This document shows positions 1 to 8,568 of a stretch of 64,000 bases of DNA, in pieces. This DNA is from CAVXHQ01 sp963789535. Its GTDB lineage: Bacteria > Pseudomonadota > Alphaproteobacteria > Rhodobacterales > Rhodobacteraceae. Within the stretch, counting starts at the first letter, position 1; every line of letters begins with the position of its first letter. Below the pieces are notes generated by a model. It had not been told where the DNA came from. It did not search any database and saw only the letters and a program-made list of their open reading frames with translations. The stretch spans positions 1,302,001-1,366,000 of the forward strand of contig CAWBKU010000005.1 of assembly GCA_963789535.1 (NCBI GenBank), given 5' to 3'. The position numbers and the translations under genes were made by a program.

Positions 1-144
1 CTGATGTGCGAGGCGATCCTGAACGACGCGCCCATCCTGATCGACGAGGACTGGGGCGCGCATATCAACGAGATGCTGTCTGGCGCGCAGGAGAGCGCCG
101 AAACCGGGAGAAAATACATGATGCAGACCACGGTGGACTGGTAG
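1..144 (+). CDS. Gfo/Idh/MocA-type oxidoreductase, C-terminal fragment
   Basis: The window opens inside this reading frame; 47 C-terminal residues are visible before the TAG at 142-144. The tail (DWGAHINEMLSGA, then SAETGRKYMMQTTVDW) resembles the C-termini of Gfo/Idh/MocA NAD(P)-dependent sugar oxidoreductases, which often end with a SGRRYEM-like stretch. The NAD-binding part is outside the window, so the family call rests on this tail and on the next gene, a second member of the family starting directly after the stop. It is the first visible gene of a five-gene run. Confidence 0.55.
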   Translation: MMCEAILNDAPILIDEDWGAHINEMLSGAQESAETGRKYMMQTTVDW

Positions 145-1131
145 GTGCTGCGCGTCGGCGTCGCAGGTCAGGGGTTCGGGCGGCACCTGCTCGACACATT
201 GCTGGTGCGCGACGATTGCGTCGTGGCGGGCGTGGCGGATCATCGAAACGACCGGCTGGCCTTCGCCCGGTCGCGCGGCCTGCCCACATGGACCGACGAC
301 GCGGCGATGATCCGCGAGGGCGCGCTGGATGCCGTGGTCCTGTCGTCCGCGCCGCATGTGCGGGGCGCGGGACTGGAGGCCGCCATCGCGGCAGGCATTC
401 CGGTATTCATGGAAAAACCGCTCGCCGGGACGCTGGCGCAGGCGCGCGACATCGCGGCCCGCTGCGCCGGCCACCCGGTCTTCCTCGCCTTCTCCTTCCG
501 CTTTCACGCACCCGTCCAGCGCCTTCTCGCCGAACTCCCCGCCCTCGGCGCGCCGCGACTGCTGAACGGCGAATACCTCTTCGACTGGCTCCCCGACGCC
601 GAATGGCTGTGGAACCCCGACAAGGGCGGCGGATTCTTCACCGAGAACTCCTGCCATCTGTTCGACGTGGTCCACGCGATCATGGGTCCGCCGGAGACGG
701 TCTTTGCCTTCGCCTTCGACAATGGCGCGCGCCCTTCGGCGACTGGCGCGGCGGTGACGTTGCGCTACGCCTCGGGCTCGGTCGCGGCGCTCACGCTGGG
801 GGGCATCCGCGGATCGGACGCGGTGGGGGCGACGCCGCGCCTGCACCTCTCCTGCGCCGATGGCCGCGCCGAATTGCAGGGCAGGGCGCATATGTGGACC
901 GCGCTCGAATGGGGCCCGCGCGGCGGCACCACACAAATCCTGCGCCACGACCCCGAAACGCTCGCCCGCACCCGCTATTCCGCCGCCTTCGACCATTTCT
1001 TCGCCCGCCTCGCGGACGGCGAACCCTTCGACGCCACCCCGGCGCATGGCGTCGCCGCCGTGACGGTGGCCGACGCGATCTATCGCTCGATCGACAGCGG
1101 CGCCGCCGTGACACTGGGAGAGACGACATGA
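145..1131 (+). CDS. Gfo/Idh/MocA family oxidoreductase
   Basis: Predicted 328-residue cytoplasmic NAD(P)-dependent dehydrogenase of sugars or inositols. The N-terminal Rossmann fold is seen as RVGVAGQGFGRH (residues 3-14), followed by the family's MEKPLAG stretch near residue 90 with the conserved Lys-Pro pair, and then the alpha/beta substrate domain (FTENSCHLFD near residue 170). The start is GTG, immediately after the previous stop with no gap, so translation is probably coupled. Its stop overlaps the next ATG (ATGA). The substrate cannot be told from sequence; the neighbours suggest sugar or nucleoside-sugar catabolism. Confidence 0.85.
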   Translation: MLRVGVAGQGFGRHLLDTLLVRDDCVVAGVADHRNDRLAFARSRGLPTWTDDAAMIREGALDAVVLSSAPHVRGAGLEAAIAAGIPVFMEKPLAGTLAQARDIAARCAGHPVFLAFSFRFHAPVQRLLAELPALGAPRLLNGEYLFDWLPDAEWLWNPDKGGGFFTENSCHLFDVVHAIMGPPETVFAFAFDNGARPSATGAAVTLRYASGSVAALTLGGIRGSDAVGATPRLHLSCADGRAELQGRAHMWTALEWGPRGGTTQILRHDPETLARTRYSAAFDHFFARLADGEPFDATPAHGVAAVTVADAIYRSIDSGAAVTLGETT

Positions 1132-1961
1132 GCCGGTTTTCACTGAGACTGGGGATCGAGGCCGGCAAGGACACCCACGCGGCGGCCCGCGAGCTGGGCG
1201 TGCGCGGTGTGCCGGTGAACATCGGCGACCTCGTGCGCGACGGGGTGGCGGCGACGCTGGCCGCGCTCGACGGCCTCGAGGTCTGCCAGATCGGCGCCTT
1301 TGGCTACAACCCCCTCAGCGACGACGCGGACGCGCGGGCCATGCAGACCGACTTTCTGAAAAAGGCGATCCCGCTCGCCGCCGAAACCGGCTGCCCCTAC
1401 ATCGTCATCTGCGGCGGCAATCATCACCCCAGCGGCTTCGGCGCGTGGGACGCGCGCAACGGCACCGACGCCGCGATGGACAGTATCGCCGGGCGCCTCG
1501 ACCCGCTGGTGACGCTGGCCGCCGACCATGGCGCGAAACTCTCCATCGAGCCTTATCTCAAGACAGCGATCGACTCCCCCGAGGCGTTCATGCGCCTGCG
1601 GTCCCGGATGACCCACCCGGACGCGCTGGTCGCGAACCTCGACGTCACCTCGCACTACGACTTCCGCGACTATGCCGACCCCGGCCCGCGTTGTGCCGCC
1701 GTCTGCGAGGGCTATGCCGGTGCCTATGGCCTTGGCCACGTCAAGGATATCGGCCTGAACGACGGCTTTCACCTGAACATGGGGCTGGCGCCGCTCGGCA
1801 CGTCGCCGACCGACTGGGCGTCCGTGCTGCGGATGATGGCGCCGCACATGCCCGACGATGGCTGGCTCATCCTCGAACATTGCGCCGATCTGGCCGAGGC
1901 GCGCGCCTCGCTCGCCGTGCTGCGCGCCGCCGCGATAGAAGCAGGAGTGGACCTAACATGA
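1128..1961 (+). CDS. sugar phosphate isomerase/epimerase family TIM-barrel protein
   Basis: A 277-residue protein of the xylose-isomerase-like TIM-barrel family (IolE/IolI/hydroxypyruvate isomerase group). Family marks include the barrel strand ending in SIEPYL near residue 140, which carries the conserved Glu, the NLDVTSHYD strand with Asp and His metal ligands, the GHVKDIG strand with its His, and WLILEHC near the end with the last Glu. These acidic and histidine residues normally hold a divalent metal. It starts at the ATG that overlaps the previous stop and overlaps the following ATG at 1958. Such enzymes often act on the keto-sugar made by a partner Gfo/Idh/MocA dehydrogenase, and two of those lie just upstream. 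Confidence 0.8.
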   Translation: MSRFSLRLGIEAGKDTHAAARELGVRGVPVNIGDLVRDGVAATLAALDGLEVCQIGAFGYNPLSDDADARAMQTDFLKKAIPLAAETGCPYIVICGGNHHPSGFGAWDARNGTDAAMDSIAGRLDPLVTLAADHGAKLSIEPYLKTAIDSPEAFMRLRSRMTHPDALVANLDVTSHYDFRDYADPGPRCAAVCEGYAGAYGLGHVKDIGLNDGFHLNMGLAPLGTSPTDWASVLRMMAPHMPDDGWLILEHCADLAEARASLAVLRAAAIEAGVDLT

Positions 1962-2057
1962 CCGAAATCATCCGCCGCGCACCGACCGCGCCCGTCAGCA
2001 CCCTGACGCCCGCCGCAACGCCTCGCCCGTCTCGACCATCCCGGCCGCGGCGTCCGC

Positions 2058-2918
2058 ATGGTCCTCGACACCGACACCTTCAACGAGATCGACGATCAGT
2101 TCGCGCTGGTCTACGCCCTCCTGTCGCCCGAGGCCGTGACCGTCGAGGCGGTCTATGCCGCCCCCTTCGCCAACAGCCGCGCCGCCACGCCGGGCGAGGG
2201 GATGCAGCAAAGCTACGACGAGATCCTGCGCCTCCTCGACCGCATGGACCGGTCGCCCGACGGCCTCGTGTTCAAGGGCGTGACCGACTACGTGGGCGCG
2301 ACCAAGCAGCCGCAGGACGCCCCCGCCGTCGACGACCTGATCGCCCGCGCGCGGGCCAGCGCGCCGGACGATCCGCTCTATGTCGTGGCCATCGCCGCCA
2401 TCTCCAACGTCGCCTCCGCATTGCTCAAGGCGCCCGACATCGCCGACCGCATCGTCGTGGTCTGGCTGGGCGGCCACGCGCTGGACTGGCCGCATACCTG
2501 GGAGTTCAACCTGCGCCAGGACATCGGCGGTGCGCAGGTCCTGTTCGACTGCGGCGTGCCGCTGGTCATGGTTCCGTGCGAGGGGGTGACGACGCACCTC
2601 ACCTCGACCCCCGCCGAGATCGAGCGCTATGTCGAGCCGATGGGCGAGATCGGACGCTTCCTCGCCATGCGGTTCAAGGAATATTCCGACGACCACCTCG
2701 GCTGGTCCAAGGAGATCTGGGACATGGCCGTCATCGCCTGGCTGGTGAACCCCGATTGCGCGCCGAGCGTGATCCGCGCCACCCCGGTGCTGACCGACAA
2801 CGCCACATGGTCGGTCGACGCGGCGCGGCATCAGATGCGTTACGTCCGCCACCTGCACCGCAACCCGATCTTCCGCGACTTCTTCGTGAAACTCGCGGCT
2901 TTCGCAGGCAAATCCTGA
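2058..2918 (+). CDS. nucleoside hydrolase (IUNH family), 5' end apparently frameshifted
   Basis: Inosine-uridine preferring nucleoside hydrolase family: it cleaves the N-glycosidic bond of ribonucleosides. The N-terminal calcium/ribose motif is present as LDTDTFNEIDDQFAL (residues 3-17). Only one in-frame start exists after the TGA at 2004, the ATG at 2058. However, the same frame upstream of 2058 already reads family-like sequence (RLARLDHPGRGVR), and the natural start is probably the ATG at 1958, which overlaps the preceding stop but lies in another frame. One base gained or lost between about 2004 and 2025 would join them. The intact part is 286 residues. Its stop overlaps the next ATG at 2918. 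Confidence 0.8.
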   Translation: MVLDTDTFNEIDDQFALVYALLSPEAVTVEAVYAAPFANSRAATPGEGMQQSYDEILRLLDRMDRSPDGLVFKGVTDYVGATKQPQDAPAVDDLIARARASAPDDPLYVVAIAAISNVASALLKAPDIADRIVVVWLGGHALDWPHTWEFNLRQDIGGAQVLFDCGVPLVMVPCEGVTTHLTSTPAEIERYVEPMGEIGRFLAMRFKEYSDDHLGWSKEIWDMAVIAWLVNPDCAPSVIRATPVLTDNATWSVDAARHQMRYVRHLHRNPIFRDFFVKLAAFAGKS

Positions 2919-3901
2919 TGCAGTTCGACTGGCCGCTCGACCGCCTGCGCGACTATCGCCCCGATCTGGGGGATATCGTCGACCCCGGCTTCGACGCCTT
3001 CTGGGCACGCACGCTGGCGGAGGCCGAGGCTGCGGCGACGCCCATTCGCGTCGAGACGTTCGACACCGGACTCGTCACCGTCGAGAGCCACGACATCACC
3101 TTTGCCGGCTTCGGCGGCCAGCCGGTGCGCGCCTGGCTGAACCTGCCGCGCGGGGCCACGGGGCCGCTGCCGACCGTGGTGCAGTTCCAGGGCTATGGCG
3201 GCGGGCGCGGCGTCCCGCAGGAGTTCCTGTTCTGGGCCTGCGCCGGGTTCGCCCATGTCGTCATGGACAGCCGCGGGCAGGGGGCGGGGTGGGGCGGCGG
3301 CAGCGGCAGCGCGGGGGCGACGTCGGACATCGACGCAGTCGGCGGCGGCGCGCAGGTGCCGGGCATGATGACGCGCGGCATCCGCGACCCCGAGACCAGC
3401 TATTTCCGCCGCCTCTTTACCGATGCCGTCCGCCTCGTGCGCGACCTGCGCGGCCTCGATACGGTCGACGCCGACCGCATCGCCGTGCTGGGGGCGAGCC
3501 AGGGTGGTGCCATCGCGCAGGCCGTCGCCGGGCTGGAGCCGGTCGCGGCCGCCTGCATCGACGTGCCGTTCCTCACGCATATCGCCGAAGCCATCCGGAT
3601 GACCGACCGCGACCCCTATTTCGAGATCGTGCGCTACATGCGCAGCCACCGCGGCGCCGAGGCGGACGTGACGCGCACGCTGGCGCATATCGACGGCGTG
3701 GGGTTCGCCGCGCGGGCGACCGCACCCGCCCTCTATTCCGTCGGGCTGATGGACGATATCTGCCCGCCGCGCACCGTCTTTGCCGCCTTCAACCACTACG
3801 GCGGGCCAAAGGACATCGCCGTCTGGCCCTTCGCCCACCACGAGGGCGGCGCCATCGACCAGACCCTGCGGCAGCTCGACTTTCTGCGCGCGACGCTGTA
3901 A
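2918..3901 (+). CDS. acetyl xylan esterase / cephalosporin-C deacetylase family hydrolase
   Basis: A 327-residue alpha/beta hydrolase of the AXE1 family, which removes acetyl groups from xylo-oligosaccharides and similar substrates. No signal peptide is seen, so it probably acts on imported oligomers in the cytoplasm. The catalytic serine lies in GASQGG near residue 190; the acid is probably the Asp in GLMDDICPP near residue 277, and the histidine is in AHHEGG near residue 307. The oxyanion region QFQGYGGG and the MDSRGQG segment are typical. It ends the five-gene run that starts before the window. A deacetylase beside sugar dehydrogenases suggests use of acetylated plant or algal saccharides; this is inference. 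Confidence 0.85.
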   Translation: MQFDWPLDRLRDYRPDLGDIVDPGFDAFWARTLAEAEAAATPIRVETFDTGLVTVESHDITFAGFGGQPVRAWLNLPRGATGPLPTVVQFQGYGGGRGVPQEFLFWACAGFAHVVMDSRGQGAGWGGGSGSAGATSDIDAVGGGAQVPGMMTRGIRDPETSYFRRLFTDAVRLVRDLRGLDTVDADRIAVLGASQGGAIAQAVAGLEPVAAACIDVPFLTHIAEAIRMTDRDPYFEIVRYMRSHRGAEADVTRTLAHIDGVGFAARATAPALYSVGLMDDICPPRTVFAAFNHYGGPKDIAVWPFAHHEGGAIDQTLRQLDFLRATL

Positions 3902-3910
3902 CGCCTGCGC

Positions 3911-4777
3911 TCAGGTCTTCTTTGGGAGGGGGACGACACCGAGGTCGCTCGGGAGGGGTCCGATCCGCCCGCCCGCGTCGTCCATCGCGGCAATCGCTGC
4001 CATGTCGTCCGCGTCCAGCGCGAAATCGAACACCTCGAGGTTGGCGTCGATATGCGCGGGCGTCTTGGACCTCGGGATCACGATCAGACCCTGTTCGAGG
4101 TGCCAGCGCAGGATGATCTGGCCGACGCCCTTGCCATGCTTGTCCGCAATCGCGCGCAGGCCCGCGTCCTCCATCACATTGCCCTGACCCAGCGGCGACC
4201 AGCTCTCGATCCGGATGCCGAGCCGTTCGTGGACCGCGCGCACGTCGCGCTGCTGGAACCTCGGGTGCAGTTCGATCTGGTTGACCACGGGCGCCACGCC
4301 GGTCTCGCCGATCAGGCGGTCGAGGTGCGCGGCGTCGAAGTTCGACACCCCGATCGAGCCGATCCGTCCCGCATCGCGCAACTCGATCATCGCGCGCCAG
4401 CTCTCGACGTATTTGTCTTCCATCGGCACCGGCCAGTGGATCAGATACAGGTCCACCATGTCGAGGCCGAGCCGTTCCATGCTCCCGTCGAAGGCGCTCA
4501 GCGTCGCGTCGCGGCCGTGGAACGTGTTCCACAGCTTGGTGGTCACGAAAATCTCCTCGCGCGGGATCCCCGCCGCGCGCACGGCCCGCCCGACACCCGC
4601 CTCGTTGTTGTAGGCGTGCGCGGTGTCGATGTGGCGATAACCGGCGCGCAGCGCGTGCCCCACCACCTCGGGCGCACGGTCCTCGGGCAATTGCCAGACG
4701 CCAAAGCCGATCTGCGGGATCGACTTGCCGTCGTCGAGCGGGATGCGTTTGGGTGTGGCAGACACAGGATGCTCCAT
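3911..4777 (-). CDS. aldo/keto reductase (2,5-diketogluconate reductase-like)
   Basis: A 288-residue NADPH-dependent reductase of the AKR5-like group, converting aldehydes or ketones to alcohols in the cytoplasm. The catalytic tetrad is visible: Asp and Tyr in DTAHAYNNE (near residues 51-59), Lys in TTKLWN near residue 81 and His in LIHWPVP near residue 114. The cofactor segment IPRSKTP is near residue 240. The ATG at 4777 has no clear ribosome site, whereas a GTG four codons later (4765) has GGAG six bases before it and may be the true start. It is divergent from the GntR regulator, with an AT-rich palindrome between them, and may be a target of that regulator. Confidence 0.87.
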   Translation of the reverse strand: MEHPVSATPKRIPLDDGKSIPQIGFGVWQLPEDRAPEVVGHALRAGYRHIDTAHAYNNEAGVGRAVRAAGIPREEIFVTTKLWNTFHGRDATLSAFDGSMERLGLDMVDLYLIHWPVPMEDKYVESWRAMIELRDAGRIGSIGVSNFDAAHLDRLIGETGVAPVVNQIELHPRFQQRDVRAVHERLGIRIESWSPLGQGNVMEDAGLRAIADKHGKGVGQIILRWHLEQGLIVIPRSKTPAHIDANLEVFDFALDADDMAAIAAMDDAGGRIGPLPSDLGVVPLPKKT

Positions 4778-4783
4778 TAAATG

Positions 4784-4797
4784 TTATAATATCATAA
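4784..4797. promoter_or_regulatory. AT-rich near-palindrome, possible operator
   Basis: The 14 bases TTATAATATCATAA form an inverted repeat with one mismatched pair, in an AT-rich patch that stands out against the GC-rich surroundings. It sits just upstream of the minus-strand aldo/keto reductase and about 190 bases before the GntR gene. A binding site for that regulator, or simply the -10 region of the reductase (TATAAC on the minus strand), are both possible. Confidence 0.35.
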
Positions 4798-4988
4798 ACA
4801 ATTTCCGGTTCTGATGCAATGCCGTCGACGGATCGGTCGGGGCGCAGCCGGTGACGGCTCGCGTCCTGCCGCCTTTACTTCCCGGTCACGAACGGCGAAT
4901 CTGTCATACCACCTGTCCCTTGGTCAAAGCCGCGCAAAGCGACGGCACGACCACGCCGGGATCGACCGGGGATGCAACGAGGCCCTTC

Positions 4989-5702
4989 ATGCAACCGCGC
5001 AAGAAATACGAAGAGATCGCAGACTGGCTCGAGTTGCAGATCTTTGCCGGCAAGTTGAGCGTCGACGACAGGCTGCCGTCCGAGCGTGAGATCATGGGCC
5101 GGTTCGGCGCGGGCCGGTCGAGCGTGCGCGAGGCGATGTTCGCGTTGCAGCGCAAGGGCCTCGTCTCGGCGCGGGCGGGCACGACGGCGCGCGTCACGCA
5201 GCCGACGGCGGGCAACATGGTCGCCGAACTCTCGGGCGCCGTCCGCCATCTGTTGGCGCGCCCCGAAGGTATCCGCGACCTTCAGCACGCGCGCCTCCTG
5301 TTCGAGGTGGGGCTGGCGCGGACCGCGGCGCGGACGGCGCGGGACGAGGATATCGACAGGCTTGGCGCCGCCCTTCGGGCCAACCGTTCGGCGACCGACG
5401 ATGCGACGTTCCAGTCGACGGACATGCTCTTTCACTACACGCTCGCGCAGATCGGCGGGAACCAGATCTTCACGGCGCTGAACCTGGCGCTGACCGACTG
5501 GCTGGCCGAACAGCGCCGTGTTTCGGCGCGGGCGGCGGTGTCCTACGAGGCGGTGGCGGAACAGCACGCCGCGATCTTCGACGCGATCGCCGCGCGCGAC
5601 GATGCTGCGGCGCAGACCGCGATGGAGGCGCATCTGACGTCGGTTTCCAACAACTACTGGAACGAGGTCGCGGGCGGATCCGCGGCGGGCAACAGCCGCT
5701 GA
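4989..5702 (+). CDS. FadR-subfamily GntR transcriptional regulator
   Basis: A 237-residue DNA-binding regulator. The N-terminal winged helix reads KYEEIADWLELQIFAGKL, then LPSEREIMGRFGAGRSSVRE, the usual GntR recognition helix. The C-terminal half is an all-helical FCD domain; HARLLFEVGLARTAA and the late histidines (HYTLAQIGGNQIF, VAEQHAAIFDAI) are the usual metal or ligand positions. A longer reading from GTG at 4851 is possible, but its first 46 residues look unrelated to the family. The ATG at 4989 has AGG about seven bases upstream, so I prefer it. It lies between an aldo/keto reductase and a sugar ABC transporter and probably controls one of them through a sugar acid or similar effector. 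Confidence 0.85.
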   Translation: MQPRKKYEEIADWLELQIFAGKLSVDDRLPSEREIMGRFGAGRSSVREAMFALQRKGLVSARAGTTARVTQPTAGNMVAELSGAVRHLLARPEGIRDLQHARLLFEVGLARTAARTARDEDIDRLGAALRANRSATDDATFQSTDMLFHYTLAQIGGNQIFTALNLALTDWLAEQRRVSARAAVSYEAVAEQHAAIFDAIAARDDAAAQTAMEAHLTSVSNNYWNEVAGGSAAGNSR

Positions 5703-5729
5703 CGGACGGTGCCGGGGCGGCTGCGCGCC

Positions 5730-6788
5730 TCAGTCGACGCGCCGCCCCGTCGCGGGATCGAAGAGGTGCAGCCTGCCGGGTGCGAAGGCGATATGGACCG
5801 TATCGCCGATATCGACGGACAGACGCTCGCGCGCCGACACGAGCAAAGTTTCGCCACCCATCGTCACGCCGACGATCGTATCCGCGCCGGTCGGCTCGAC
5901 GAAATCGACGGTGACGGGCAGTCCCTTGGCGAGGGCGTCGGGGTCGATGCGGATATCCTCGGGGCGGACGGCGACCGTGACCGGCCCGGACAGCCCGGCG
6001 GGGGCGGTGACGGGCAGGGGCGTGCCCTGAAACGTGACCACCCCGCCCGCCGCCTGCGCCGTCAGGAACCCCATCGGCGGCGCACCGATGAAGCCCGCGA
6101 CGAACAGCGTGTCGGGCCGGTCGTAGAGGGCGAGCGGGGTGCCGACCTGCTCGATCTTCCCGTGCTGCATCACCACCACCCGGTCGGCCAGCGTCATCGC
6201 CTCGACCTGATCGTGGGTGACGTAGATCGTCGTGGTGCCAAGCAGGCGGTGCAGCTTCTTGATTTCGGCCCGCATCTGGAGGCGCAATTTCGCGTCGAGG
6301 TTGGACAGCGGTTCGTCGAACAGGAACACCGCCGGATCGCGCACGATGGCGCGGCCCATGGCGACGCGCTGGCGCTGGCCGCCCGAAAGCTGGCGGGGAA
6401 AGCGCGCCATGTAGTCGTCGAGACCGAGAATGCCCGAGGCGCGCCCCACCCGGGTGCCGATCTCGCCGGGCGGGCGGCGGTCGAGGCGCAGGGCGAAACT
6501 CATGTTCCGGGCAACGGTCATGTGCGGGTAGAGCGCGTAGTTCTGGAACACCATCGCGATGTCGCGCTGCTTCGGTGTCAGGTCGTTGACGATGCGGTCG
6601 CCGATTTTCAGGTCGCCGTCGCTGATCTCCTCCAGCCCCGCGATCATCCGCAACAGCGTGGACTTGCCGCAGCCGGACGGACCGACGAGGACGAGGAACT
6701 CGCCGTCCGCCACCGACAGCGACAGGTCGGTCATGACCTCGGTTCCGTCATAGTCCTTGCAGATGCCGATCAGGTCCACGCTTGCCAT
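5730..6788 (-). CDS. carbohydrate ABC transporter ATP-binding protein (UgpC/MalK type)
   Basis: A 352-residue ATPase that energises the sugar importer encoded just upstream in the same operon. Walker A is GPSGCGKST (near residue 37), the Q-loop is FQNYALYPH, the signature is LSGGQRQR, Walker B is VFLFDEPLSNLD and the switch His is in YVTHDQVEAM. The C-terminal third is the regulatory TOBE/OB domain of MalK-like proteins (VRPEDIRI). The gene order is binding protein, permease, permease, ATPase, all on the minus strand with gaps of 7-8 bases or overlaps, so one complete transporter is encoded. This is the last gene of the cluster. Confidence 0.92.
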   Translation of the reverse strand: MASVDLIGICKDYDGTEVMTDLSLSVADGEFLVLVGPSGCGKSTLLRMIAGLEEISDGDLKIGDRIVNDLTPKQRDIAMVFQNYALYPHMTVARNMSFALRLDRRPPGEIGTRVGRASGILGLDDYMARFPRQLSGGQRQRVAMGRAIVRDPAVFLFDEPLSNLDAKLRLQMRAEIKKLHRLLGTTTIYVTHDQVEAMTLADRVVVMQHGKIEQVGTPLALYDRPDTLFVAGFIGAPPMGFLTAQAAGGVVTFQGTPLPVTAPAGLSGPVTVAVRPEDIRIDPDALAKGLPVTVDFVEPTGADTIVGVTMGGETLLVSARERLSVDIGDTVHIAFAPGRLHLFDPATGRRVD

Positions 6789-6796
6789 ATCCGCCC

Positions 6797-7648
6797 CTAT
6801 TTCAGCCCACTGGTGGCGATGCCTTCGGTGATCTGGCGTTGCAGCCAGAGGAAGATCACCACGAACGGCAGCACCGCCAGCGTCGTCGCCGCCATCTGCA
6901 ACGTCCAGTAGGGCAGGCCCATGAAGTCGATGAATTGTTCGAGGCCGAGCGGCACCGTCCAGCGGTCCGCGGTTCCCCCCGTGAACACCAGCGGTTCGAG
7001 GAACATGTTCCAGCTTGCCAGAAACGTCAGCAGGCAGACGGTGGCGATCGACGGCCAGGCCAGCGGGATCGCGATGTGCCACAGGATCCCGAACCAGCCG
7101 AGGCCATCGACCCGGCCCGCATCCTCGAGTTCGGAGGGCAGCGACAGGAACGCCTGCCGCATGATGAACGCGCCGACGATGGAGGGGGCGCCGAACACCG
7201 GCTCGAGGATGAGGGGCAGGTGGGTGCCCGACAGGCCCAGCCATTTCATGATCTGGAACAGCGGCACGATCACCGTTTCGATCGGCAGGAACAGGCCGGT
7301 GAGCATGGAGACGAAGATGAGATCCCGGCACGGGAACCGGATGCGCGCGAAGGCAAATCCGGACATGGTCGAGACGACGACGGTGCCCAGAACCGTGAAC
7401 CCCGCGATGTAGAGCGAGTTGAAATACTGGCGCGCGTAGGGATAGCCCGTGAACACGTCGACATAGTTCTGCCAGCGGATTTCGGACCCGATCAGGGCGG
7501 GCGGAAAGGCGAACATCTCGGACGCGGGTTTCAGCGAGGCCGAGACCATCCACACCAGCGGCACGACGAACGGCACGGCGGCCACGATCAGGATCGCGTA
7601 GAGGCCCGCGTCGCGCGCCCCGACCCGGGGTTTGCGGCTACGCCTCAT
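6797..7648 (-). CDS. carbohydrate ABC transporter permease (MalG type)
   Basis: A 283-residue inner-membrane permease with about six hydrophobic segments, starting with one at residues 15-36 (YAILIVAAVPFVVPLVWMVS). The cytoplasmic EAA loop is seen as ELEDAGRVDGLGWFGILWHI (near residue 186), where Gly-rich contacts with the ATPase are expected. The C-terminal stretch FLWLQRQITEGIATSGLK resembles the usual MalG-type GLTAGAVKG tail. It overlaps the upstream permease by 11 bases and is eight bases from the ATPase gene. It pairs with the MalF-type subunit to form the channel of a sugar importer. Confidence 0.9.
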   Translation of the reverse strand: MRRSRKPRVGARDAGLYAILIVAAVPFVVPLVWMVSASLKPASEMFAFPPALIGSEIRWQNYVDVFTGYPYARQYFNSLYIAGFTVLGTVVVSTMSGFAFARIRFPCRDLIFVSMLTGLFLPIETVIVPLFQIMKWLGLSGTHLPLILEPVFGAPSIVGAFIMRQAFLSLPSELEDAGRVDGLGWFGILWHIAIPLAWPSIATVCLLTFLASWNMFLEPLVFTGGTADRWTVPLGLEQFIDFMGLPYWTLQMAATTLAVLPFVVIFLWLQRQITEGIATSGLK

Positions 7649-8561
7649 GATGCACCCAGCGCCGCCGCACCGCGAATTGCGCCAGCGTCAGCGCGAGGAT
7701 GATCGCGAAGAGGATCACCGACAGCGTGCCGGCATAGCCAAGCTCGAGGAACTTGAACCCCATGTCGTAGATATAGAGCGACAGGGTGCGGGTCGCGTCG
7801 CCCGGCCCCCCCTGGGTCATCACGTAGAACAGCGCGAAGGTCTTGAACGAGTTGATCGTGGTCAGGATCACCACGAGGAAGGTGAAGGGCGCGATCAGCG
7901 GCAGGGTGATGTGCCGAAAGATCGCCCATTCCCCCGCCCCGTCGATGCGCGCCGCCTCGACCACGTCGCGCGGCACGTTCTTCAGCGCGGCGTGGAACAG
8001 GATCATCGTGAACCCCACGGTCTTGAGGTAGGCCACGACGATCACCGCGGCCATCGCGACGTCGCGGTCGACCAGCCAGTTCGGCCCGTCGATCCCCACC
8101 AGTCGCAGCCAGGCGTTCACCGGCCCCTGCGGTTGCAGCATCACCTTCCAGATCACCGCCCAGGCGGCGAGGCTGACCACCACGGGGATGAAGAAGATCG
8201 CCCGGAACAGCGCCATTCCGGGCTTCGGCCGGTCCGTCAGGATCGCGAGGGCAAGGCCGCTGACCACGGTCAGCGGCATGAAGCCCGCGACGAACAGCGC
8301 GGTATTGCGCAGGATACCGGGCAGGCGGGTGTCGGCGGGCAGCGTTTCGGCATAGTTGCGCAGGCCCGCAAAATCGACCTGATTGACGATCAGGTTCCAT
8401 TCGAAGAACGACACCCCGAACACCGCCAGCAGCGGCAGCACCACGAAGAGGCCGAACCCCAGAGCCTGCGGGGCGATCAGAAGGTATCCCGCGGCGAGGT
8501 CGACGGCACGGCGCCGCCGCCTGCGCGGACGCCGCTTGCGGGGAATTACGGCGTCGGCCAT
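7638..8561 (-). CDS. carbohydrate ABC transporter permease (MalF/UgpA type)
   Basis: A 307-residue inner-membrane permease. A very basic N-terminus (PRKRRPRRRRRRAVD) precedes the first membrane segment, LIAPQALGFGLFVVLPLLAV, which is typical of MalF/UgpA proteins. The EAA loop reads VVEAARIDGAGEWAIFRHIT near residue 210. The protein overlaps the next permease gene by 11 bases and starts seven bases after the binding-protein gene stops. The transported sugar is not evident from sequence; the operon also encodes a lactonase, an alpha/beta hydrolase and dehydrogenases that may process it. Confidence 0.9.
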   Translation of the reverse strand: MADAVIPRKRRPRRRRRRAVDLAAGYLLIAPQALGFGLFVVLPLLAVFGVSFFEWNLIVNQVDFAGLRNYAETLPADTRLPGILRNTALFVAGFMPLTVVSGLALAILTDRPKPGMALFRAIFFIPVVVSLAAWAVIWKVMLQPQGPVNAWLRLVGIDGPNWLVDRDVAMAAVIVVAYLKTVGFTMILFHAALKNVPRDVVEAARIDGAGEWAIFRHITLPLIAPFTFLVVILTTINSFKTFALFYVMTQGGPGDATRTLSLYIYDMGFKFLELGYAGTLSVILFAIILALTLAQFAVRRRWVHHEA

Positions 8562-8568
8562 GCCCGCG

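Noticed and set aside
6..1961. A very long open reading that covers the first two genes
   Set aside because: Only its last 277 residues, from 1128, look like a protein family. The earlier part is Arg/Pro-rich shadow translation opposite a clear Gfo/Idh/MocA gene.
1445..3901. An 818-residue open reading spanning three genes
   Set aside because: It becomes meaningful only from the ATG at 2918 (AXE1-like hydrolase). The upstream part is an alternate frame of the isomerase and nucleoside hydrolase, typical of GC-rich DNA.
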